From Clostridium sp. (GTDB taxonomy: Bacteria > Bacillota_A > Clostridia > Lachnospirales > Lachnospiraceae), in the NCBI GenBank assembly GCA_023666975.1, contig JAMPAW010000026.1:1-32502 (forward strand): 32,502 bases of DNA, in the 5' to 3' direction. The notes beneath the pieces were generated by a model. That model was given only the letters and a program-made list of their open reading frames with translations. It did no database searches and had not been told where the DNA came from. This document shows, one piece after another, positions 24,828-32,471 of this stretch (positions are counted from its first letter, which is position 1; each line of letters starts with the position of its first letter). The translations under genes and the position numbers were made by a program.

Positions 24828-25535
24828 TTATCTGATTTGCGGATATATCATAGCAATATAGGAAATTAAATTATATCCACAATGTGCCAGCATACAACAA
24901 AATATCGAACTTGTCTTTATATAGAGCAGCCCCAAAACAACTCCACATACAAATGCAGACAAAGTCTGCACCATATTAAAATGCAAAAGTGCAAAAAAGC
25001 CGCAGATATCAGCAATGCCGTCAAGGAACCGTATGTATTTTTTAATCCTCCCAAAACGACTCCCCTCATCAGTATTTCTTCAATGACCGGTGCAAGCACG
25101 CATACCTGTATCAAACTTGTTACCGGAGATGCAACCAGGCTCTGCATCATTTCTTCATAATCCTGCTCGCTTTGCGTGAAAATACTTTCAAAAATCGGAT
25201 CTAAACATTTATCTAACAGCAGAAAAAATAAAACGGAACATCCCACAGCCAAAATGATTCCTGTAAAATCTACGTTGGACAACATCTGTACCTGATAGCC
25301 TGTCCTTATTTTTATAAACAAGACAAAAAATATTATACATCGCTATAATAATAATGTTTACAATGTTTGAAAAATCAGGAAAAACTTTTCTCCAAACCGC
25401 CACGTCTAAAAATGTGTAAAAAAGCATAACTCCAAAATAAGCCACTATCAAAAGAAAAGCCGTACCAATTTTTATATTGTATTCCTTCATATCCCGCAAA
25501 CACCTTTCTAAATCTATCCTGCTTTCCCTAATCAC
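24828..25535 (-). pseudogene. CPBP intramembrane protease, two frameshifts
   Basis: Three frames read in order give one CPBP protein. Frame 1 (25535 to about 25290) is membrane segments. Frame 2 carries PVIEEILMRGVVLGGLKN, the EExxxR catalytic motif. Frame 3 (about 25000 to 24828) ends LSAFVCGVVLGLLYIKTSSI, then a terminal helix and stop. The second break is in a run of six T (minus strand, near 25006): one more T would restore FFALLHFNMVQTLSAF with the catalytic histidine. The first break is near 25285-25300. It is a recent pseudogene or, for the T-run, possibly a sequencing or slippage event. Confidence 0.8.
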
Positions 25536-25581
25536 ATAAACAGTATATCACACGTCACCATATAATTCCACAGCTAAAATA

Positions 25582-25601
25582 CGGGGCAGCCACCCGCCCC
25601 G
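25582..25601 (-). terminator. intrinsic terminator downstream of the relaxase gene
   Basis: CGGGGC and GCCCCG (6 bp) flank an 8-base loop, followed on the minus strand by TATTTT. It lies 60 bases after the mob stop and probably marks the left end of the mobilizable element's transcript. Confidence 0.6.
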
Positions 25602-25660
25602 CACGTATTTACACATATACCAACTCCCTCAATATAACCTCCCCCGTAGCACTTCTCACA

Positions 25661-27130
25661 TTATTCATAAATCCAACCCACTTCATCTGCCCCTGCCACG
25701 CCACCAAAACCGATATTCTCTGAAAACCCTCGTACCTTTTCCCCAATGGATTCCAAAAAACTCTCCAGCATATTCAATCCATTGATGGTAAACTGTTTCA
25801 TGAAATCATATGCTTTCTGCAATTTCTCTTTCAAAGTCCTATTCTCGTCCTCCAGTATCATGTTTTCCCGTTTTAACCGCAGCATATCATCAAACATGGC
25901 GGTCCCTCTTTCGCTTGGCTCAATCCTCCGGTACTTCTCATACTGCTGTACAGCCTGCTCTTTCACAAAATCTGCCTGTTTCTGCACATTCTCAAATTCA
26001 CTGACTGCCTCCTGTAGTTCCAACTTTACAATATCCAGTTTTATCTCCTCTGCCTGTACCTCCTCCGTTTTATCAGATTTTCTTTTTTCTAAATCCCGTA
26101 CCCGTTCTTTAAGGACCTCTGCCTCTAACTCCCTGCTCCTTTTCGCAAAATCCTGATAAGATTTTTTCTTTTCCTCGCTCCATGACTGGAACAATTCATA
26201 CACCCCTTTTTTGCTTTCTGCCAGTCTTTTATAGTATTCATAGGAATCCTGTGCTTCGTCCTTGTCAATCTGTACCTTCTCCCAATCTTCTTTCGCCTGC
26301 TCCGTCTCCTGCCGGATTTTCTTTACTTCTGCCTCCTTCTCCTCTAAAATCTGCTGTTGGGATTGCAGTGCTGTCTCATTGATTTCCAACACTAAATTTT
26401 GGCTTGCTATTTTGTCTTTCTGTCCGGAAATTTCCTGTTCCAGTTCTGCCACCTCTGCCTTCCTCATTTTCTTTTCATAATCGTAAACCGACAAGTGTTT
26501 TTCGTGTGATCCCTTTTGCAGCCATTCCATTTTATAGCGTTCCATAATCTCTGCAAGGCACTCTTTCTCATGTTCTACCCAGCGTTTCCACTCGGTGTCA
26601 AACCGCCCCATTCCGACAAATCCCTGTGCTTTCAACGCACCTTTAAGAGATACTTTGGTGGATAATCCACGCTTATTTCCGGTTGAAAACGGTACATAAT
26701 CAATATGCAGATGCGGTGTTTCCTCGTCCAAGTGCATAACCGCATTGAATACTCTCAGATTAGGATTCCGTTCTTGGAAGCCCATCATATACTCCTCTAA
26801 TGCCAACTGTGCATAAATGCTTTCCACCATGCCACAGTTTGTATCCTCTCTGTTGCCAATCTGGACAATCAGCTCATGGAACAGTTTCTCCTGTCTGCTT
26901 GTGCGGATTTTTTCATAATAATTGTCAATCCTGCGGTCAGCCCTTGTCTGTTTGGCATTATAGACCGCTAATGCCTCATCAAAAAGTGAATGATACACCT
27001 TTTTGATATTTTCCTTTACATAGACTTTGTTACATTTGCTACGTTCGCCATCTACATTTTTTGCGATAAATGTCCGATTATTATGATTCAGCGAACCTTT
27101 ACCAACCATCATCGAAATCGTTCTCTCCAT
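25661..27130 (-). CDS. MobV (Mob_Pre) family relaxase
   Basis: 489 residues from the ATG at 27130, which has AGAGGGGG 7-8 bases upstream; a GTG 9 bases earlier is in frame. The N-terminal relaxase domain has HNNR (16-19) and the metal-binding motif MHLDEETPHLHIDYVP (132-147), with H133, H140 and H142. About 215-420 is a long coiled coil. MobV proteins nick oriT and pilot single-stranded DNA through a helper's conjugation channel; there is no mating apparatus here, so the element is mobilizable, not self-transmissible. No integrity problem is visible in this gene. Confidence 0.9.
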   Translation of the reverse strand: MERTISMMVGKGSLNHNNRTFIAKNVDGERSKCNKVYVKENIKKVYHSLFDEALAVYNAKQTRADRRIDNYYEKIRTSRQEKLFHELIVQIGNREDTNCGMVESIYAQLALEEYMMGFQERNPNLRVFNAVMHLDEETPHLHIDYVPFSTGNKRGLSTKVSLKGALKAQGFVGMGRFDTEWKRWVEHEKECLAEIMERYKMEWLQKGSHEKHLSVYDYEKKMRKAEVAELEQEISGQKDKIASQNLVLEINETALQSQQQILEEKEAEVKKIRQETEQAKEDWEKVQIDKDEAQDSYEYYKRLAESKKGVYELFQSWSEEKKKSYQDFAKRSRELEAEVLKERVRDLEKRKSDKTEEVQAEEIKLDIVKLELQEAVSEFENVQKQADFVKEQAVQQYEKYRRIEPSERGTAMFDDMLRLKRENMILEDENRTLKEKLQKAYDFMKQFTINGLNMLESFLESIGEKVRGFSENIGFGGVAGADEVGWIYE

Positions 27131-27280
27131 ACACAACACCCCCTCTTTCTGTCTTTATCTGTAAATGCCCTTAAAAATATATCTCTGCTCATGATTCTAA
27201 AATCTCTTTTCCCAGCTTCCCTGACTATGCCGAGAAGTACACCCATCTACACAGACAATTTTTTTCACTCCCCAGTTGTT

Positions 27281-27302
27281 TGACATACTGTATAACACAA
27301 TC
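27281..27302 (-). other. candidate oriT nick region of the MobV element
   Basis: The minus strand contains GTGTTATAC (27298-27290) inside GATTGTGTTATACAGTATG. As I recall, the pMV158 MobM nick region has the same 9-base core in TAGTGTGTTATACTTTA. A small inverted repeat, ATAC-T-GTAT (27285-27293), surrounds the core. It lies 150 bases upstream of the relaxase gene, the usual place. Match from memory, so moderate confidence. Confidence 0.55.
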
Positions 27303-27680
27303 TTTTTTGTTGCACAAACTGTATTACAAACTCTGCATTCAAATCCTGTAAACTTCTCCATGAAGAAAATTTCCACTTGCCCTATTATACAAATTGTAAT
27401 ACAATATTTCACATAGAAATCTGCCCACAGCAAACCATATTCCAGCCAAAGACGAGCCGGCAGGCGAAGTCTGAGGCGGAATATGGTTTGTTACTTTTGC
27501 CAAAAGTAACGCAAAAGCACTTTTGACGCTCCGCATCAAAAGCTGCCAAGCCCGCAAGCGGGTTTTGCGTCCTGCCGGAGGCTTAACTTCCGCAGTCCAG
27601 CCGATGAAATATTTGTCGCACAGCTCCAAATATTCCACGCTGGCTGCTTGGCATATCTCCATAGAAGCATTAGGAAATCT
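27303..27680. other. gene-free mob leader: hairpins and 9-mer repeats
   Basis: No convincing gene lies between the relaxase (27130) and mobC (27797). Contents: TGTATTACA at 27320-27328 and inverted at 27395-27403, with the variant TGTATAACA at 27289-27297; a possible mob promoter on the minus strand (-10 TATAAT 27389-27384, GTGAAA 17 bases upstream) whose spacer is covered by the palindrome at 27393-27405; then a GC-rich cluster of three hairpins at 27490-27510 (9-bp stem, 3-base loop), 27520-27542 (7-bp stem) and 27551-27562 (CCCGC-AA-GCGGG). Such hairpin clusters are typical of transfer-origin regions. A 107-codon minus frame here is considered spurious. Confidence 0.5.
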
Positions 27681-27796
27681 ATCTAAAGCGATATGACTGT
27701 ATGCCGCTACTTGTCAAAGCTTATTATCATTACCACCAATATCGAAAATGGCAGAATACCTTTCACTACAACAAGGCATCCTGCCACTTCATCTGC

Positions 27797-28162
27797 TTAT
27801 TTCTTCTCATACTCCGTTCCCCGCCAGAGATACTCTGCCCCATCTAGCATATCTATCAGCACTTTTACAAGGCTTTCAAAATCACATCACATTTCTTCCA
27901 ATCCGGCTTCAGAAAGTGTCACTTTCCCAACTTTGAAATCCTCTGCAATCTCTTTCAGGATAATCTGCATATTCTGCATTTCCTCCAGCATCGGCACGAT
28001 TGTTTCTTTCTTCCCTACAACACAAATCCGGTTATAGATGCAACTTCTTACAAAATAGTCTTTCTTCAATAATCCGCTTGCCCTGATTCTTGTTTCAATC
28101 TCCCTGCGTTCCCATTCTGAAATACGGAAACTGATTGTTGGATTTTTGTGTACATTACTCAT
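27797..28162 (-). pseudogene. MobC-like relaxosome protein with an in-frame TGA
   Basis: ATG at 28162 with GGAGG 9 bases upstream. The first 91 codons read as a mobilization accessory protein: PTISFRISEWERREIETRI, LKKDYFVRSCIYNRICVVGK, PMLEEMQNMQIILKEI. At codon 92 a TGA (27889-27887) intervenes. The same frame then continues with conserved-looking text, DFESLVKVLIDMLDG, AEYLWRGTEYEKK, ending in TAA at 27799-27797. Full length would be 121 codons. The 91-residue product keeps the ribbon-helix-helix part and may still bind oriT. MobC proteins help open the nick site for the relaxase. Confidence 0.7.
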
Positions 28163-28260
28163 GATATTCTGCCTCCATTCTCCTGTGACTTCAAAATCTA
28201 AAACCACATAATTTCTACTGCTTTTACCTACATTGCAACCACCATCTAAAAACCTTTTCC

Positions 28261-29313
28261 TTACTCCTGATTCATAATCTCCAGCCTGTCAGCCAGTTCC
28301 ATCTGCTTATTGGGATATAAATGGCTGTAGGTATTCAGTGTCGTTTCAATCTTCTCATGCCCCAATCTATCCTTTATTTCCAATGGCTGAAAGCCCATCG
28401 CAACTAGCATCGAGGCATGCGAGTGGCGAATGTCATGCAGACAAATCCGCTTGACACCGCTTTCTTTCGCTCCTCTGACAATCTGATGTTCCATAAAACT
28501 TTTGGTAAAACGGAATATTCTCTCGTTAGGCAAAATCCCATACTGCCTGCTGAAATACTCCCTCAAATCCTCTGCCAGAAAAGTCGGTATGGTAATTTCC
28601 CGAACCCCTTTTGGCGTTTTTGGTGGATGGATTTTATTCTCTCCCTTTACCCGCACCAGATTTTTTGTTATGGAAATAACCCGTTCCTCAAGGTTTACGT
28701 CCTCAAAAGTCAGGGCAAGCATCTCGCCAATCCGCATTCCCGTCCAGAATAGCAGCTTAAATGCCATATATGCCTCCGGCTTCTTTTCAAAAACAGTCAG
28801 AAACTGGTCAAATTCTTCCTTTGTCCAAAAATCCATATCATCTGCCTTTGATTTTCCAATGCTTCCGGCTTTCCTGCAGGGATTGCTCTCCAAATCATAA
28901 TACCGGCAGGCATAATTAAACAATGCCGACATCTGGTTATTGATTGTCTTGAGATATGTCGGTGCAAAATTTTCCTTAATCAACGTATTCTGCCATGCCC
29001 TTATATCTGCTGCCGTAATGTCACTGATACTCTTATCCTTAAAATAGGGAAGAATCTTTGTATCAAACATATACCTCTTGCTCTCAATTGTGGTTTCCCT
29101 CAAGCGGTTCTCCATATCCTGAAAATAAATTTCCACAAAGTTGTCAAAACGGATTTCCGGTCGAAACTTTGCCCTCTGCCTGAAATCCCTCTCCCACGCA
29201 TTCGCTTCTGCCTTTGTCTTAAATCCCCGCTTGTTCTTCTTGTGCCGGATGCCCTGCCAGTCCTTGTAATAGAACTGGCACCGCCATCCTTTACCGTCTC
29301 TTGTTGCCGGCAT
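28261..29313 (-). CDS. tyrosine recombinase / integrase
   Basis: 350 residues, complete. N-terminal AP2-like arm-binding domain (CQFYYKDWQGIRHKKNKRGF, 13-32), SAM-like core-binding domain (about 55-150), then the catalytic domain with R194 (WTGMRIGEML), K232 region (HPPKTPKGVREI), H293 and R296 (LHDIRHSHAS), H319 (LGHEKIETT) and nucleophile Y329 (LNTYSHLYP). It is of the Tn916/ICE-type family and would integrate and excise the mobilizable element. AGGAGATGATG precedes its ATG. The excisionase-like gene lies just upstream on the same strand. No att site could be assigned. Confidence 0.93.
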   Translation of the reverse strand: MPATRDGKGWRCQFYYKDWQGIRHKKNKRGFKTKAEANAWERDFRQRAKFRPEIRFDNFVEIYFQDMENRLRETTIESKRYMFDTKILPYFKDKSISDITAADIRAWQNTLIKENFAPTYLKTINNQMSALFNYACRYYDLESNPCRKAGSIGKSKADDMDFWTKEEFDQFLTVFEKKPEAYMAFKLLFWTGMRIGEMLALTFEDVNLEERVISITKNLVRVKGENKIHPPKTPKGVREITIPTFLAEDLREYFSRQYGILPNERIFRFTKSFMEHQIVRGAKESGVKRICLHDIRHSHASMLVAMGFQPLEIKDRLGHEKIETTLNTYSHLYPNKQMELADRLEIMNQE

Positions 29314-29425
29314 ATAACATCATCTCCTCTCCAACATGCCTGCAAATGCAGTTACGCCCTTTTCTCCATAAAACTGCTACACCTGTAATCCGCAATACAC
29401 AACATCTCATGCTGCACTCATACTC

Positions 29426-29632
29426 CTATGCTCCATCCATTCCATAGAACTTTTCTTTGAAGAATTTAGCCGGAACCCTGCCTGCTACCACTCTGTAGCC
29501 CTGTTTCGACAATTCCTCATTCAGCTCCCGGATAATCACATAAGCATAATTTCTGGACACACCCAGAATTTCCTGCACATCTTTTACAAACAGAAACATT
29601 CCCTGCCTGCCCTCTGCCATTATCTGCTCCAT
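29426..29632 (-). CDS. small excisionase-like DNA-binding protein
   Basis: 68 residues from the ATG at 29632, with AAGGAGGAGGG just upstream; 16 further upstream codons are open but run through the ribosome site. The text FLFVKDVQEILGVSRNYAYV then IIRELNEELSKQG is a winged helix-turn-helix of the kind seen in excisionases and AlpA-like regulators. RVPAKFFKEKFYG ends the protein. Position directly before an integrase gene supports a directionality or excision role. It is driven by the operator-covered promoter at 29690-29718. Confidence 0.75.
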   Translation of the reverse strand: MEQIMAEGRQGMFLFVKDVQEILGVSRNYAYVIIRELNEELSKQGYRVVAGRVPAKFFKEKFYGMDGA

Positions 29633-29662
29633 ATAAGCCCTCCTCCTTGAAAATATTTGTGG

Positions 29663-29788
29663 TACACATTTGTGTATCATTGTATTTATACTATACAGTA
29701 CACATTTGTGACTGTCAAGTGTTTTTGAAAAATTTTATACACAAATGTGTCCATCTGTGTTATGATGTATTTGGAACACTTCTGTGTA
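29663..29788. promoter_or_regulatory. four operator-like palindromes between xis-like and XRE genes
   Basis: The motif TACACA-TT-TGTGTA is perfect at 29663-29676 and recurs as TACACATTTGTG (29699-29710), TACACAAATGTGTC (29738-29751) and AACACTTCTGTGTA (29775-29788, three mismatches). Spacing is 36-39 bases, close to whole helical turns. They flank and enter the divergent promoters, so the XRE protein is the likely binder, repressing excision genes and itself. Confidence 0.7.
29690..29718 (-). promoter_or_regulatory. promoter of the xis-int-mob transcript
   Basis: On the minus strand TTGACA (29718-29713), 17 bases, TATAGT (29695-29690). The second operator lies wholly inside the spacer and the first lies at the expected start of transcription, so a bound repressor would block polymerase directly. 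Confidence 0.8.
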
Positions 29789-29839
29789 CCTTGTTATATC
29801 GTAACGAATCAACTATGAAATACGAAAAGGAGTGTATTT

Positions 29840-30391
29840 ATGACCGTTAGCGAAAAAATCAAATATTACCGCAGGATGCGAGGCATCTCACAGGAAATGC
29901 TTGGAGAATTATCAGGCATCAATTCCGCAACCATCAAAAAATACGAATACGGAATCCGAAATCCAAAGCCGGACCAGTTATTAAAGATAGCCGGAGCATT
30001 GGGAATCAGTATTTATCAGTTTATGGATTTTGACATCGAAACAACTTCCGATGTGCTGACTCTGCTCTTCCGGCTGGACGAGCAGATTGATATGAATTTT
30101 GAAATGAAAAAAGACAGAAAAGGAAACCACGTTCCTTCTTCCATAAAGATTTCTTTTGATAATGCGGACATCAACGAACGCCTTGCCAAATATATAAAAG
30201 CAAAAGGCTTATGCGATTCCGTCACTGCCGATGCCAGCGGCTACGCTTCTGCCGAAGAACACGAAGCCGCCATTGCTGACATACAGGCTGATGTGGCAGA
30301 AATCAAGAACCACCTCATTGACAGCAGCCGCATTGTCAAGAAAGGTACACAGGGAAATACATTCAAGCTGAATACCAGTGAAGAAAAATAA
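29840..30391 (+). CDS. XRE-family helix-turn-helix regulator of the mobile element
   Basis: 183 residues. The N-terminal Cro/CI-type HTH (about 3-60) reads EKIKYYRRMRGISQEMLGEL then SATIKKYEYGIRNPKPDQLL. The C-terminal ~120 residues are unassigned, with a helical stretch (SAEEHEAAIADIQADVAEIK), possibly for dimerisation. GGAG lies 7 bases before the ATG. Divergent from the excisionase-integrase operon, across an intergenic region with four copies of a palindrome, it is the probable master repressor of the element. Confidence 0.9.
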   Translation: MTVSEKIKYYRRMRGISQEMLGELSGINSATIKKYEYGIRNPKPDQLLKIAGALGISIYQFMDFDIETTSDVLTLLFRLDEQIDMNFEMKKDRKGNHVPSSIKISFDNADINERLAKYIKAKGLCDSVTADASGYASAEEHEAAIADIQADVAEIKNHLIDSSRIVKKGTQGNTFKLNTSEEK

Positions 30392-30398
30392 CATACCC

Positions 30399-30511
30399 TT
30401 TGGCTCTATCTGCCACTCTGTTTGAAACAGGATTTTTCTGATAGAGCCAAAGTAGAGCCAAAAGGCATAAAGAAAGCCCGGAAACCCTTGTAAAATAGGC
30501 ATCCGAGCTTT
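30399..30511 (+). terminator. double hairpin terminator after the XRE gene
   Basis: First hairpin: perfect 12-bp arms TTTGGCTCTATC (30399-30410) and GATAGAGCCAAA (30440-30451), with GAGCCAAA repeated once more at 30454-30461. Second: AAAGCCCGG (about 30473-30481) with CCGAGCTTTTT (30501-30511), 9 bp with one mismatch, ending in a T-run. The second has intrinsic-terminator form; the first may instead be an end-of-element structure. Confidence 0.55.
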
Positions 30512-30806
30512 TTCATCCGCTATTCGAACTCGGCGTGTTCTTTGTTATTATTAACTATATATGTTTAAGTTTCGTGCAAATACACGCCTAATTTTACTTC
30601 TATTACATCATTTATTATGGCTTGCTGATTTTCTGTTGCCAAAATGTTGCCACGCCTTTGTAAACTTTTTTGTTTAAATTTAATAAATATATAGATATTT
30701 TTGAAAAAGCATAGTATAATTTTCTTAGGATACACATTTTGGGATTTATATCATAATATAGTTTAGTTTATCATGCCTAAAATATGTATAATTTTTCTTT
30801 TTTGTA
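30512..30806. other. gene-free AT-rich region with the right repeat copy (30551-30643)
   Basis: No gene is seen here. 30551-30643 is the partner of the block at 16538-16624, in the same orientation, with 43 of 53 bases identical in the gap-free core (30591-30643). Just outside, ATTCGAACTCGG near 30523 resembles a tRNA T-loop, but the flanks do not pair, so it is not a tRNA end. Confidence 0.5.
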
Positions 30807-30835
30807 TTGACACTTATAGCTTTCAATGGTATAAT
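30807..30835 (+). promoter_or_regulatory. perfect consensus promoter of the right-end operon
   Basis: TTGACA (30807-30812), 17 bases, TATAAT (30830-30835). Transcription should start near 30842, about 45 bases before the first ATG. The strength implied is notable for an accessory operon of unknown function. Confidence 0.85.
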
Positions 30836-30886
30836 ATCCAGTGCTATTCGAGGCTTAAAGCACAAGGTACAAAGGGGATGAGTTAT

Positions 30887-31366
30887 ATGCAAGCACCTAA
30901 GGAAGAGGATGATAACTCTACTGAGAAATTCATAACTGGTGTTTTCATTTTTGTTACAGTTATGATTTTGTCGTCTATCATGTGGGCTGACGAGCATGAT
31001 GTTTATGGTTACTACCAAAATTTAACAATTGCTAGTTTTTCCATTGCAATTGTAATTTTACATATTTATCACGAAATTAAGAATAATATTGAAAATGGGT
31101 TTCCTATATCAAAACCCATCATCGGTATTTATATATCATGTGGAATTTTATCTATGTTTTGTTGTGCTCTTCCAATAGGATTTTATTTCTTGTTGAATAA
31201 AAGCACATTTTTAACTAAACATATGTTAGAAAATGAAAATTGGTGGATATGTTTGTTAACCTTTTTCCCTACTTTATATACTATTTGGTGGGGTTATATA
31301 TATCCATTTATCACAGATATACCCGGTAAATATAAGAACATTCACTTAGAAGAAAGACCACAATAA
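30887..31366 (+). CDS. four-helix membrane protein, unknown function
   Basis: 159 residues from the ATG at 30887, which has AAGGGG 8-9 bases upstream; an ATG at 30878 overlaps that site and an open frame back to 30773 would start before the promoter's start point. An acidic N-terminus precedes four predicted membrane segments: FITGVFIFVTVMILSSIMW, IASFSIAIVILHIY, PIIGIYISCGILSMFCCALP, and WWICLLTFFPTLYTIWWGYI. No family recognised. It is the first gene of a plus-strand operon with two other unknown genes, 17 bases before the next. Confidence 0.65.
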   Translation: MQAPKEEDDNSTEKFITGVFIFVTVMILSSIMWADEHDVYGYYQNLTIASFSIAIVILHIYHEIKNNIENGFPISKPIIGIYISCGILSMFCCALPIGFYFLLNKSTFLTKHMLENENWWICLLTFFPTLYTIWWGYIYPFITDIPGKYKNIHLEERPQ

Positions 31367-31383
31367 AATAGGGGGTAAATCAT

Positions 31384-31656
31384 ATGAGCATTTTTACAGG
31401 CATTCTTTTAATAATTTGCACTTTATTTACAATATACAAAGTAATCAAAACAATTAAATTTTTTACAATGCAAAAGAAAAAAAAATTTCCCACAACTATT
31501 ATTGAAAAAACTTTTTTTGATAGCCGATTTCATTCATCACCTTCTTTTGATTTTCCTAATACTCAGTCTGAAGCAGATATGAAAATTATCAATTCAGGAC
31601 CGAATTTGTGTGAAAAGCAAAATGCAATTGAGGTGAAAGAATATTGTAAATACTGA
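31384..31656 (+). CDS. small single-span membrane protein, unknown function
   Basis: 90 residues. One N-terminal membrane helix (about 2-20, IFTGILLIICTLFTIYKV) is followed by a strongly basic stretch (KKKKF, predicting a cytoplasmic tail) and a polar tail. GGGGGT precedes the ATG by 7 bases. Positive-inside reasoning places the C-terminus in the cytoplasm, where it could dock the next gene's product. No family recognised. Confidence 0.6.
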   Translation: MSIFTGILLIICTLFTIYKVIKTIKFFTMQKKKKFPTTIIEKTFFDSRFHSSPSFDFPNTQSEADMKIINSGPNLCEKQNAIEVKEYCKY

Positions 31657-31666
31657 GGAATTATAT

Positions 31667-32404
31667 ATGAAAGAAACTAGAGAAGCTATATGGAATGCAA
31701 TTTTAATTGAAAGTAAAAAAATAATGAAAGATGATCCATCTATAGTAATGTACACTGATTCAGAACAATTGTTTCATCAAAATTTTAATTATTATCATTC
31801 CTTAATTATTGATAAATTTATGAAATTACGCGACAAGCATTTGGATCGTCACAAAATAGCATCTGTTATTATATGTTCCATCTTAAAATCCGATATTCTT
31901 GGTATTGCTTGTGGACAAGAAAGTAATCAAACTATTGACGATATTTTCTTAGCCAATGAGAAATTGGCTTTAAATATTGCTTTAAGTGATATGTACCAAA
32001 GATTGCTTTCGGAATGCGAGGATGGAAAAATTCCTTATGATAAAATTTTTTCTGATTATGTTTTCCCAATTCCTTTATCTTGTGACCGAGATTATACTGA
32101 AGTGATATGTCGTGATTTATATTTTAGTAAAAAATATTTTGAATTAGATCCATTAAGCATAGCTAATTTTCTTTTTCTTTTAGAGGCATACTCCTTTGAT
32201 GCTTCTAATATCGAGATTAACCTAAATAAATGGGATAAATTGAATAAAGCTCGACGAATAGAGCAATGGGAAAAGGAATTAAAAAGTATCGAAATTACTT
32301 TGTCACAATTTGATGCCAAGATGCTAAACGAAAAAAATGAGCTTCAGAATAAGAAAAATGATTTGCAAAACAAAATAAACGAAACAAAAAAACAGGATGA
32401 ATAA
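31667..32404 (+). CDS. soluble protein with C-terminal coiled coil, unknown function
   Basis: 245 residues with no membrane segment. The first ~190 residues are predominantly helical (EAIWNAILIESKKIMKDDPS, KLRDKHLDRHKIASVIICSI, LALNIALSDMYQRLLSE). About 195-245 is a charged coiled coil rich in Lys, Glu, Asn and Gln that ends in a short near-repeat, NEKNELQNKKNDLQNKINE. GAGG lies about 10 bases before the ATG and the gene follows 10 bases after the small membrane protein. Last gene of the operon; its stop sits in the terminator loop. I do not recognise it. Confidence 0.65.
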   Translation: MKETREAIWNAILIESKKIMKDDPSIVMYTDSEQLFHQNFNYYHSLIIDKFMKLRDKHLDRHKIASVIICSILKSDILGIACGQESNQTIDDIFLANEKLALNIALSDMYQRLLSECEDGKIPYDKIFSDYVFPIPLSCDRDYTEVICRDLYFSKKYFELDPLSIANFLFLLEAYSFDASNIEINLNKWDKLNKARRIEQWEKELKSIEITLSQFDAKMLNEKNELQNKKNDLQNKINETKKQDE

Positions 32405-32414
32405 TTCCTGTTTT
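32389..32414 (+). terminator. strong intrinsic terminator of the right-end operon
   Basis: AAAACAGGA (32389-32397) pairs perfectly with TCCTGTTTT (32406-32414) around an 8-base loop containing the stop codon, followed by TATTTT. The last codons of the gene form the left arm. Confidence 0.85.
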
Positions 32415-32454
32415 TATTTTGGCACAAAAATGTCTTTAATTGGCACAGCTTTGC

Positions 32455-32471
32455 GATTTACACGGTAAATC
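32455..32471. repeat. short hairpin at right edge
   Basis: GATTTAC-ACG-GTAAATC is a perfect 7-bp stem with a 3-base loop; a second weak stem, CCCAT/ATGGG, follows. The window ends too soon to tell whether it belongs to the next gene's leader. Confidence 0.35.

Noticed and set aside
27339..27662. 107-codon minus-strand frame over the hairpin-rich mob region
   Set aside because: It is composed of translated stem-loops, lacks a ribosome site and sits in what looks like a transfer-origin region.
30515..30545. tRNA-like TTCGAA segment as an integration site
   Set aside because: The bases beside the loop do not pair as a T-stem and no acceptor or anticodon arm can be found.
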